The notes under the pieces: generated by a model
The model's input: only the letters and a program-made list of their open reading frames with translations
Databases searched by the model: none
Told to the model about the DNA's origin: nothing
Shown here: piece by piece, positions 1 to 4,531 of the stretch
How the letters are laid out: each line of letters starts with the position of its first letter
Position numbering within the stretch: position 1 is the first letter of the stretch
Made by a program: the position numbers and the translations under genes
Assembly: GCA_937858165.1 (NCBI GenBank)
Contig: CALLZA010000032.1
Location: 1-5,534 of the forward strand
DNA: 5,534 nucleotides
Direction of reading: 5' to 3'
From: an uncultured Ardenticatenia bacterium
GTDB taxonomy: Bacteria > Chloroflexota > Anaerolineae > Promineifilales > Promineifilaceae

Positions 1-188
1 TTTTTTTGCTCATTTATTGTCTCACCCCCGCTGTGTCGTTCTTTTGTGTTTCTTGTGGTCAGTCTCCGAGGCCTTCTCTCGTGCCTTGTGTTGATTCTCG
101 TTAAGCTGCCACCGTCGATGGCTTCACGGTGTCGCTGCTCGTCTGCGTCAGTTGTTTTTTTTTTTTTTTTTCTTTTTTCTTTTTTTTT
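1..188. other. Non-biological read-off noise, T-rich low complexity
   Basis: This stretch is T-rich and low in complexity. It includes a run of 17 T at 155-171 and further T runs up to 188, and it joins directly to the outer end of an Illumina P5 adapter. Read on the minus strand it is adapter, then poly-A, then irregular sequence, which is the usual pattern when a read runs through a short insert and its adapter and off the end of the molecule. An open frame at 46-366 crosses noise, adapter and genomic DNA and has no protein-like character. Nothing here should be annotated as organism sequence. Confidence 0.9.
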
Positions 189-258
189 AATGATACGGCG
201 ACCACCGAGATCTACACTAGATCGCTCGTCGGCAGCGTCAGATGTGTATAAGAGACAG
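189..258 (+). other. Illumina Nextera P5 adapter, i5 index and Tn5 mosaic end (contamination)
   Basis: Bases 189-217 match the 29-nt Illumina P5 flow-cell oligo, which begins AATGATACGGCGACC. Bases 218-225 read TAGATCGC, the Nextera i5 index N501/S501. Bases 226-239 are TCGTCGGCAGCGTC, the start of the Nextera read 1 primer. Bases 240-258 are AGATGTGTATAAGAGACAG, the 19-bp Tn5 mosaic end. All parts are in the right order with no gaps or mismatches that I can see. The transposon-like mosaic end here comes from the library kit and is not a native Tn5 relic. Genomic sequence begins at 259. Confidence 0.98.
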
Positions 259-260
259 AT

Positions 261-1037
261 GCCAACCCGCGCGCCGTGGAAATCGACGCCCAGGGCGACT
301 GGTGGATTGTGTTCGGCAACCCGCATCAGGTGGTGCGCTTCGATCCGCAGACGGAGGAGATGGTAACCTACGCCATCGGCATGTACGCCCACAGCATCGC
401 CATAGACGCCAAGGGCAATGCCTGGGCCAATGGACACTTCAAGGCCGACCCTGGCCAAGTGGTGCGCATCGATCCGCCAGAGGGAACCACGCAGGTGTTT
501 GATGTGCCCGATAACAACACGTCCAATCTAACGGGGCTGCCCATTTCTTACGACTTACGGATTGACGCGAACGGTGTTGTCTGGGGATCGGACCTGAACT
601 GGAATCGCATCTATAAGCTGGAGCCACAGACGGGCGAGGTAACGCACTATGAGTTGCCGAACTCAACCAGCGGCCCGCGCCGGTTCGATTTTGATGCTGA
701 GGGCAATCTGTGGATCCCTGAATTTTCAGGCGGCCGCCTGGCCATGTTCAACCCGACCCATGAAACCTTCACCGAGTGGGCCACGCCGACCCAGAACGCC
801 GAGCCGTACGTCGTCAAGGTCGATCAAGCGAGAAACGCCGTCTGGATTGGTTACGCTGCCGCCAACCGTGTGGCCCGGTTTGACCCGGCCACGGAGACGT
901 TTGTCGAGTATCCGCTCCCCACCCCGTTGGCCCTGATTCGTCACATGGCCATTGACGAAGCAACGGGTGACGTATGGTTCAGTTACCATCACGTGCCCAC
1001 GGCGCAGGATATGGTGGCCAGGCTGGAAGTAAGTTAG
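261..1037 (+). CDS. Streptogramin-lyase-like (Vgb/NHL-type) beta-propeller protein, 5' partial
   Basis: An open frame enters from the adapter junction and stops at TAG 1035-1037, giving 258 visible residues without the true start. A GTG at 276 could be read as a start, but protein-like sequence (ANPRA) continues upstream in frame to the junction, so the gene is cut by the contig end. About six repeats of roughly 40 residues follow the pattern I-D-x-x-G-x-x-W, then V-x-R-x-[DE]-P-x-T-x(4-5)-Y-x-L-P. Examples are IDAQGDWW, IDAKGNAW, IDANGVVW, FDAEGNLW and VDQARNAVW, with VVRFDPQTEE, IYKLEPQTGE and VARFDPATET. This is the blade pattern of virginiamycin B lyase-like and NHL/SMP-30-type propellers. 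Whether it is a lyase cannot be decided: most such proteins in environmental bacteria are uncharacterised, often secreted, and the N-terminus that would carry a signal peptide is missing. No partner gene is visible; the next gene starts 55 bp downstream. Confidence 0.8.
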   Translation, partial: ANPRAVEIDAQGDWWIVFGNPHQVVRFDPQTEEMVTYAIGMYAHSIAIDAKGNAWANGHFKADPGQVVRIDPPEGTTQVFDVPDNNTSNLTGLPISYDLRIDANGVVWGSDLNWNRIYKLEPQTGEVTHYELPNSTSGPRRFDFDAEGNLWIPEFSGGRLAMFNPTHETFTEWATPTQNAEPYVVKVDQARNAVWIGYAAANRVARFDPATETFVEYPLPTPLALIRHMAIDEATGDVWFSYHHVPTAQDMVARLEVS

Positions 1038-1080
1038 CCAATCGAGGCGCATCGTACGGTCTAAATACTCGAAGTTGGGT

Positions 1081-1086
1081 TATAAT
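1081..1086 (+). promoter_or_regulatory. Candidate -10 box (TATAAT) of a leaderless antitoxin-toxin mRNA
   Basis: A perfect TATAAT ends 6 nt before the ATG at 1093, so a normal start point about 7 nt downstream would fall on or next to the A of the start codon. No Shine-Dalgarno sequence precedes either ATG 1093 or ATG 1105. No convincing -35 box is found 16-18 bp upstream. The arrangement resembles leaderless genes with the -10 box set directly before ATG. This is inference from spacing. Confidence 0.5.
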
Positions 1087-1092
1087 AACTTT

Positions 1093-1374
1093 ATGACTAC
1101 GCCCATGAGCCTCAGTTACGACCGTATTCTTCAGGCCGTCCGGGGCTGGCCTCCGGTTAAGCGTCTTACCCTGGCGCGAGAAATCCTTGAAGATGTGGCC
1201 ATGGAGTTGCCCGAAGCGCCTCTTTACGACAATCCGAGCGACGAAATGGCAAGTGGCAAAGACACACTCTCGCGCGCCTTGGGCCTGTTAGCATCACCTA
1301 CTGGCGAACCGCCTTCTGACGCTGTCGTTGCGTCCTGGCTTGAAGAGAAACGCCAAACTAAGTATTCCCAATGA
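1093..1374 (+). CDS. Antitoxin-like protein of a PIN-toxin operon
   Basis: The protein is 93 aa from ATG 1093, with stop TGA at 1372-1374. A second in-frame ATG at 1105 would give 89 aa, and an in-frame TTG at 1075 lies upstream of the TATAAT box and is unlikely. The N-terminal half (SYDRILQAVRGWPPVKRLTL onward to EILEDVA) looks helical. The C-terminal part, with ALGLLASPTGEPPSDAVV followed by WLEEKRQTKY, resembles the tails of small antitoxins next to PIN toxins in cyanobacteria and Chloroflexota, in which a segment of type G-L-L-x(5-6)-P-[TS]-D-x-x-V precedes a charged E-x-[KR]-x-x-K-Y tail. Such proteins bind and block the cognate nuclease and usually repress their own operon. The stop codon overlaps the toxin start as ATGA, indicating translational coupling. 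I cannot assign it to a named DNA-binding fold. The frame is intact although the partner toxin is broken. Confidence 0.75.
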   Translation: MTTPMSLSYDRILQAVRGWPPVKRLTLAREILEDVAMELPEAPLYDNPSDEMASGKDTLSRALGLLASPTGEPPSDAVVASWLEEKRQTKYSQ

Positions 1375-1784
1375 AGCTGTTATTCGATACCAACGTTGTG
1401 CTCGACGTTTTGTTAAATCGTGAACCATGGGTGATGACGGCCAAGGAGTTGTAGCGAGCCAACGACACAGGCAAGATCTCTGGGTTCCTCACCGCAACCA
1501 CGTTGACTGACATCCATTACATCGCCCACAAGGCAAAAGGGCTGGCCAGCGCGCGTGAGGCCGTGCAACTTTGCCTAACGGCTTTTGAGATCTGCTCGGT
1601 AGAGCGCAGCGATCTCGAACAGGCCGCCGCTTTGCCGGGCAACGACTTCGAGGATAATCTGCAAATTGCTGTTGCCTTTCACGATGGCCTAGATGCCATC
1701 GTGACACGGAATCCGGCGGATTACAGAGACTCTCTTGTGCCCGTGTTCACGCCTGAGGAAGCCCGAAGCCATCTATCAGACTGA
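1371..1784 (+). pseudogene. PIN-domain (VapC-like) toxin interrupted by in-frame TAG
   Basis: Starting at ATG 1371 in the ATGA overlap, the frame encodes MKLLFDTNVVLDVLLNREPW and continues to KEL, then meets TAG at 1452-1454 (codon 28). It resumes in the same frame with RANDTGKISGFLTATTLTDI and runs to TGA 1782-1784, for 138 codons before the final stop, counting the internal TAG as one. PIN ribonuclease features sit on both sides of the stop: D6 and D12 in FDTNVVLD, the TATTLTDIHY segment, the acidic pair E94-D95 in NDFEDNLQIA, and IVTRNPADY with N114 and D117. VapC-type PIN toxins are Mg-dependent RNases that cut tRNA or rRNA. A single base change from CAG, GAG or AAG explains the stop. Restarts downstream such as TTG 1503 would lose the first active-site Asp, so a working nuclease needs readthrough, suppression or a sequencing correction. 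Confidence 0.82.
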
Positions 1785-1813
1785 GCAACGTAACTACACG
1801 TGATAAAGACAAA

Positions 1814-1833
1814 CATGAGTCATCCCGGAATTT
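1814..1833 (+). repeat. Left terminal inverted repeat of the IS
   Basis: It reads CATGAGTCATCCCGGAATTT and matches the reverse complement of the right end except for one extra G. It contains TGAGTCA, itself nearly palindromic. The transposase stop codon (TGA on the minus strand, 1820-1822) and its last few codons lie inside this repeat, so the terminal sequence is constrained both as transposase binding site and as coding sequence. Confidence 0.9.
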
Positions 1834-3157
1834 GCAGAAGGACAAGCAGGTCTGGAGGATGAGCTAGCCAGAGGCGGCTGAGAGCAGAACGAAGGCGATA
1901 GAGCGGTACCGCGGCGGTGCGGTACCGCTTTCCTGTTCGGTGACACCAGCGGCGGAGAAGGTCGTGACGAATGGCGTCGGCGGCGGGCAGGAGAAGAGAC
2001 AAGAGGAAGGCATAGACCAAGGCAACCATCATCATGACCTTAAGACGGTTGTGCCAGAACCAGAGGCGGGGGCTTTGCATGGCCAGTTCAGTTTTGGCAA
2101 AGCGGTAGGTCATCTCAACTTGCCAGCGACGGGCATAGGCAAAGATGAGTCGCCAGGCGTCCTCGGCGGTAGCGACCGGTTCGTTGGTCAGCAGGTACCA
2201 GGGCTCACGCCCCTTACCAGGACGAGCAACAACAAGCCATAAGGGAGACTCATGAGCCGGGTGTCGTACGGGGGCGAACACAAGGCCTGTCTTGCGCCAA
2301 CAGTGGCGGCGAGCATCCCAGATGTTGCGGCTGTCGACCGAGCGTTTACCCCGCGTGACCTGCCAGGCGTTGACCTTCAGACCCTGGGCGTTGAGCAGCT
2401 TGTAGCGCTTGGGCCAGCGCAGGATGAAGCGTACCGGGTGGGCTAGCACCTCCTGGAGCCAGGGCCAGCTGGCGAAACCGCGGTCCCAGACGTGAATCAC
2501 CCGCCGCCCCCACAAGCCAACACATTGTTGCAGGAGCGCGCCTTGTTCATCCCGTCGCCGGCTGGCGTGTGGCCCGCGCGTCGTCCACCAGCGCATGGCG
2601 GCCACAACCGGTGGCAACTCGGGCACTAACAGCAAGAGCGTTATCCACTCCATACCGGGAACGAACACAGGTCGTCCGCCCGGAGGGTTGAAGAAGAAAC
2701 CCGGTCGCGTCCGCTTCAACAGGGCCACCCGTCGCGAGCGAACCGAGCCCAGGTCTTCACTGGCCAGCGTCTCGGCCTTCTCCACGACGCTCTCATCCCA
2801 GACGACTAGTGGTGGCTTCTCTTCGTCCCGATGGGCCGCTAGCTGGGCGTCGGCCTCTTCCCAAAGAAAGTCCTCGATGACCTCTGCCTTCCACTTCCGG
2901 GAGCGCAATAGGTTGCTGACGCGTTTTGTCCCGGCTGGCGCTTGCGCCGGTGAGACAACATAAGCCCCCAACTCGCTTAACAACAACCCATACTGACTGT
3001 GACGAAAGGTGATAATGGCCTGCAATGTCGCCAGAAAGGTTCGTACAAGCCGCTTGTCCATTTGTCGATCCAGTCGCTCCAACAACGGCTGAACGAACCC
3101 GGCCAGTTGCTCAGCTACTTGTTGTGAATACCTCTCATCCGAACGATAATTGAGCAT
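1820..3157 (-). CDS. IS4-superfamily DDE transposase, full length
   Basis: This 445-aa protein should excise and insert the surrounding IS by binding its terminal repeats and cutting DNA with a DDE active site. The N-terminal ~110 residues are probably the DNA-binding region. The catalytic RNase H-like core shows D121 in VVWDESVV, D225 in VIHVWDRGFASW and E348 in YARRWQVEMTYRFAK. The last segment fits the IS4 signature Y-(2)-R-(3)-E-(6)-K exactly (Y341, R344, E348, K355). A hydrophobic helix, VMMMVALVYAFLL, follows. The insertion between the second D and the E (about 122 residues) is typical of IS4-like enzymes. The start ATG (3155-3157) has a strong SD, GAGGAGG on the minus strand around 3166-3172, about 9 nt upstream. 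The frame has no internal stop or frameshift. Assignment to IS4 rather than the related IS701 family needs a database comparison. Confidence 0.92.
   Translation of the reverse strand: MLNYRSDERYSQQVAEQLAGFVQPLLERLDRQMDKRLVRTFLATLQAIITFRHSQYGLLLSELGAYVVSPAQAPAGTKRVSNLLRSRKWKAEVIEDFLWEEADAQLAAHRDEEKPPLVVWDESVVEKAETLASEDLGSVRSRRVALLKRTRPGFFFNPPGGRPVFVPGMEWITLLLLVPELPPVVAAMRWWTTRGPHASRRRDEQGALLQQCVGLWGRRVIHVWDRGFASWPWLQEVLAHPVRFILRWPKRYKLLNAQGLKVNAWQVTRGKRSVDSRNIWDARRHCWRKTGLVFAPVRHPAHESPLWLVVARPGKGREPWYLLTNEPVATAEDAWRLIFAYARRWQVEMTYRFAKTELAMQSPRLWFWHNRLKVMMMVALVYAFLLSLLLPAADAIRHDLLRRWCHRTGKRYRTAAVPLYRLRSALSRLWLAHPPDLLVLLQIPG
1902..1929. repeat. Nested GC-rich palindrome inside the transposase 3' end
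   Basis: AGCGGTACCGC (1902-1912) and GCGGTACCGCT (1919-1929) are perfect 11-bp inverted arms around a 6-nt loop. Each arm also contains the 10-bp palindrome GCGGTACCGC, so the site is at once a direct and an inverted repeat. It lies in codons near residues 409-419 of the transposase (RYRTAAVPLYR), about 85-110 bp from the left IS end. A strong mRNA hairpin is possible. There is no T-run, so it is not an ordinary terminator. A subterminal protein-binding site or chance codon usage are alternatives. Confidence 0.6.
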
Positions 3158-3219
3158 GAAGAAGCCCTCCTCGATAGCTGGTTTCTGAACATCTCCAGTC
3201 TATCTTAGTGGGCTTCTTC
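3158..3219 (-). promoter_or_regulatory. Hairpin in transposase leader able to mask the ribosome binding site
   Basis: GAAGAAGCCC (3158-3167) and GGGCTTCTTC (3210-3219) are perfect 10-bp inverted arms. Inside them, GATAGCTGG (3173-3181) pairs with CCAGTCTATC (3195-3204) with one bulged base, leaving a 13-nt apical loop and a 5x5 internal loop. In the transposase mRNA the downstream outer arm directly touches the ATG, and the SD (GAGGAGG, 3166-3172 on the minus strand) sits in the internal loop and stem. The fold would hinder initiation in any transcript that starts outside the element. IS10 and IS50 are known to silence read-through transcripts with structures of this kind. The pairing is seen directly; the function is inferred. 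Confidence 0.65.
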
Positions 3220-3229
3220 TTCACGTCAT
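3202..3229 (-). promoter_or_regulatory. Weak candidate transposase promoter
   Basis: On the minus strand ATGACG (3229-3224) and TAAGAT (3207-3202) are each 4/6 matches to the -35 and -10 consensus, with a 16-bp spacer. A start point near 3195 would give an mRNA lacking the upstream arms of both leader stems, so it would be translated freely while read-through RNA would not. Low-scoring pairs like this arise by chance; the position inside the element is the main support. Confidence 0.3.
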
Positions 3230-3231
3230 CT

Positions 3232-3250
3232 AAATTCGGGATGACTCATG
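3232..3250 (-). repeat. Right terminal inverted repeat of the IS
   Basis: Read on the minus strand from 3250 it is CATGAGTCATCCCGAATTT, identical to the left end apart from one missing G in the CCCG(G)AATTT stretch. Similarity stops after the TTT on both sides, which sets the inner boundary of the repeat. It lies about 75 bp upstream of the transposase start codon. Confidence 0.9.
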
Positions 3251-3253
3251 CTT

Positions 3254-3280
3254 ATTATCTGCCCAATCTGCTAAATCTGC
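3254..3280 (+). repeat. Three 9-bp-spaced copies of ATCTGC upstream of the acyl-CoA dehydrogenase
   Basis: ATCTGC occurs at 3257-3262, 3266-3271 and 3275-3280, exactly 9 bp apart, with variable 3-nt spacers (ATT, CCA, TAA). The array lies between the right IS end and the candidate -10 of the dehydrogenase gene. It could be a small operator array, a remnant of a longer repeat cut by the IS, or chance. Confidence 0.5.
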
Positions 3281-3281
3281 G

Positions 3282-3297
3282 GATAATATCTCCGGAG
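3282..3297 (+). promoter_or_regulatory. Candidate -10 box and Shine-Dalgarno of the acyl-CoA dehydrogenase gene
   Basis: GATAAT (3282-3287) matches five of six -10 positions and sits in the short palindrome GATA-A-TATC (3282-3290). GGAG at 3294-3297 lies 8 nt before ATG 3306 and settles the start. No good -35 box is present 16-18 bp upstream, where only about 30 bp of pre-insertion sequence remains before the IS. The native promoter may therefore have been separated by the insertion. Confidence 0.4.
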
Positions 3298-3305
3298 ACA
3301 AAACC

Positions 3306-4463
3306 ATGTTCAGTTACTTCACGGCCGAACACGAGGCGTTCCGGCGGGTGGTGCGGCGGTTCGTCGAGACGGAGATCAACCCCCACGTCGAGGAATGGGA
3401 GGCGGCGCGCATCTGGCCCGCGCGCGAGGTGCTCAAGAAGATGGGCAACCTCGGCCTGTTGGGGCTGAACTACCCGGAGGCGTATGGCGGCGGCGGCGTG
3501 GACTACTGGTACAGCGCCGTGCTACTGGAAGAGCTGGGCCGGGCCGACTGTGCCGCCGTGCCGATGGGCATCGCCGTCCACACCGACATGGCCACCCCCG
3601 CCCTGGCCGAGTTCGGCAGCGACGACCTCAAACGTCGCTTCCTGGCCCCGGCCATCGCCGGTGACTTGGTAGCCGCCATCGGCGTCAGCGAGCCGGACGC
3701 CGGCAGCGATGTGGCCGCCATTCGCACCCGCGCGGTGGCCGATGGCGACGACTACGTTATCAACGGCAGCAAGATGTGGATCACCAACGGCACGCAGGCC
3801 GACTTTGTGACCCTGCTGGTCCGCACCAGCGGCGAGCGCGGCTTCCGCGGTATGTCGCTCATCGTCGTGCCCACCAACACGCCCGGCTTCCACGTCAGCC
3901 GCAAGCTTGAAAAGCTGGGCAACCACGCCAGCGACACGGCCATCCTGGCTTTCGAAGACATGCGCGTGCCCCAGGCCAACCGCATCGGCGAAGAGGGGCT
4001 GGGTTTCATCCTGCAAATGAAACAGTTCCAGCGCGAACGGCTGGCCGGCAGCCTGATGAGCACGGCGGGGATGGAGAAGATCATCCGCCTGACCATCGCC
4101 TACTGCCGCGAGCGCCACACCTTCGGCCGACCACTCATCGACAATCAGGTCATCCACTTTCGGCTATGCGAATTGCTGACCGAGGTCGAGGCGTTGCGCC
4201 AACTCAACTACCACTGCGTGCGCCTCATTGTTGCCGGCGAGGACGTAACCAAAGAGGTATCGATGGCCAAGCTGAAAGCCGGCCGGCTGGCCCGCGAAGT
4301 AGCCGACAGTTGCCTCCAGTTCCACGGCGGCATGGGCTACGTCGAGGAGTACCCCATGGCCCGCTACTTCCGCGACGCCCGCCTGCTCTCCATCGGCGGC
4401 GGCGCGGACGAGATCATGTTGGGTATTATCGCCAAGTATGAGAATATCTTGCCGGGTCGGTAA
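3306..4463 (+). CDS. Acyl-CoA dehydrogenase, FAD-dependent
   Basis: This 385-aa protein has the normal length for the family, which oxidises acyl-CoA thioesters to 2-enoyl-CoA and passes electrons from FAD to electron-transfer flavoprotein in the cytoplasm. An N-terminal helical domain (to about residue 115) precedes the beta-barrel domain with signature 1, GVSEPDAGSDVAA (126-138), and the flavin-contact segment WITNGTQ (from W158). The C-terminal helical domain has ERHTFGRPL (269-277) and signature 2, from Q338 through FHGGMGY to D357. The usual catalytic Glu of medium- and short-chain enzymes (YEGT) is replaced by G365 in IGGGADEIM. E244 in QRERLAG is at the place used as base in isovaleryl- and long-chain enzymes. 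Overall wording (FVETEINPHVEEWEAA, GSDDLKRRFLAPAIAGD) recalls the citronellyl-CoA/AtuD-like branch; the substrate is not determined. SD GGAG, start ATG. A kinase-fold gene follows after 68 bp on the same strand. Confidence 0.94.
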   Translation: MFSYFTAEHEAFRRVVRRFVETEINPHVEEWEAARIWPAREVLKKMGNLGLLGLNYPEAYGGGGVDYWYSAVLLEELGRADCAAVPMGIAVHTDMATPALAEFGSDDLKRRFLAPAIAGDLVAAIGVSEPDAGSDVAAIRTRAVADGDDYVINGSKMWITNGTQADFVTLLVRTSGERGFRGMSLIVVPTNTPGFHVSRKLEKLGNHASDTAILAFEDMRVPQANRIGEEGLGFILQMKQFQRERLAGSLMSTAGMEKIIRLTIAYCRERHTFGRPLIDNQVIHFRLCELLTEVEALRQLNYHCVRLIVAGEDVTKEVSMAKLKAGRLAREVADSCLQFHGGMGYVEEYPMARYFRDARLLSIGGGADEIMLGIIAKYENILPGR

Positions 4464-4473
4464 GAGAGTCGTC

Positions 4474-4517
4474 AGTGGTCAGTGGCCAGTGGTCTAGACC
4501 ACCGGCCACTGACCACT
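4474..4517. repeat. 44-nt near-perfect palindrome made of CAGTGG heptamers
   Basis: The two 22-nt halves are reverse complements apart from one position (4488 against 4503). The outer arms are AGTGGTCAGTGGCC (4474-4487) and GGCCACTGACCACT (4504-4517), and the centre is the perfect palindrome GTGGTCTAGACCAC (4489-4502). The left half is three tandem heptamers, CAGTGGT-CAGTGGC-CAGTGGT, and the right half repeats them inverted. It fills most of the 68-bp gap between two co-directional genes. There is no T-run after it, so it is not a standard terminator. It may act as an mRNA stabiliser or attenuator between the genes, or be a dispersed intergenic repeat such as those built from heptamers in cyanobacteria. 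Confidence 0.9.
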
Positions 4518-4519
4518 AT

Positions 4520-4527
4520 AAAGGAAA
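4520..4527 (+). promoter_or_regulatory. Ribosome binding site of the kinase-fold gene
   Basis: AAAGGAAA ends 4 nt before ATG 4532 and only 3 nt after the 44-nt palindrome. Ribosome access could thus depend on whether that hairpin is formed. It fixes ATG 4532 as the start. Confidence 0.6.
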
Positions 4528-4531
4528 TCCT

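Larger units (their letters stand above)
1814..3250. mobile_element. Complete IS element of the IS4/IS701 type, about 1.43 kb
   Basis: The element is bounded by inverted repeats at 1814-1833 and 3232-3250 and carries one intact minus-strand transposase (1820-3157) that fills nearly all of it. The length is 1437 bp if the outer CATG belongs to the repeat. If CATG is instead a 4-bp target duplication, the element is 1818-3246 (1429 bp). CATG is its own reverse complement, so this sequence alone cannot separate the two readings. Beyond CATG the flanks (ending ACAAA on the left, starting CTTAT on the right) show no longer direct repeat. It lies between the broken toxin gene and the acyl-CoA dehydrogenase and interrupts neither. 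Intact ends, an intact frame and an intact leader suggest a recent, possibly active insertion. Confidence 0.88.

Noticed and set aside
240..258. Tn5 mosaic end as evidence of a native transposon
   Set aside because: It is contiguous with the Illumina P5 oligo and i5 index, so it comes from tagmentation library preparation.
46..366. Open frame of 106 aa with hydrophobic Phe-rich stretch
   Set aside because: The Phe run is the poly-T noise, and the frame crosses the sequencing adapter into genomic DNA in a different frame from the propeller gene.
1503..1784. Separate short gene starting at TTG 1503
   Set aside because: It is the C-terminal two thirds of the PIN domain in the same frame as the interrupted toxin. 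It lacks the first active-site Asp and has no good ribosome site, so a decayed single gene explains it better.
1940..2963. Plus-strand open frames of 100, 64 and 122 aa opposite the transposase
   Set aside because: They are antisense to a convincing DDE transposase with all catalytic motifs, and their translations show no domain character or ribosome sites.
3254..3280. ATCTGC array as a CRISPR or long tandem repeat
   Set aside because: Only three 6-bp units with 3-bp spacers are present, far too short for a CRISPR array.
3522..4157. 211-aa minus-strand open frame
   Set aside because: It is a high-GC shadow of the acyl-CoA dehydrogenase, whose two family signatures and full length are on the plus strand.
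4474..4517. Palindrome as an intrinsic terminator
   Set aside because: The stem is strong but the sequence that follows is ATAAAGGAAA on the plus strand, with no T-run, and the next gene's SD starts immediately.
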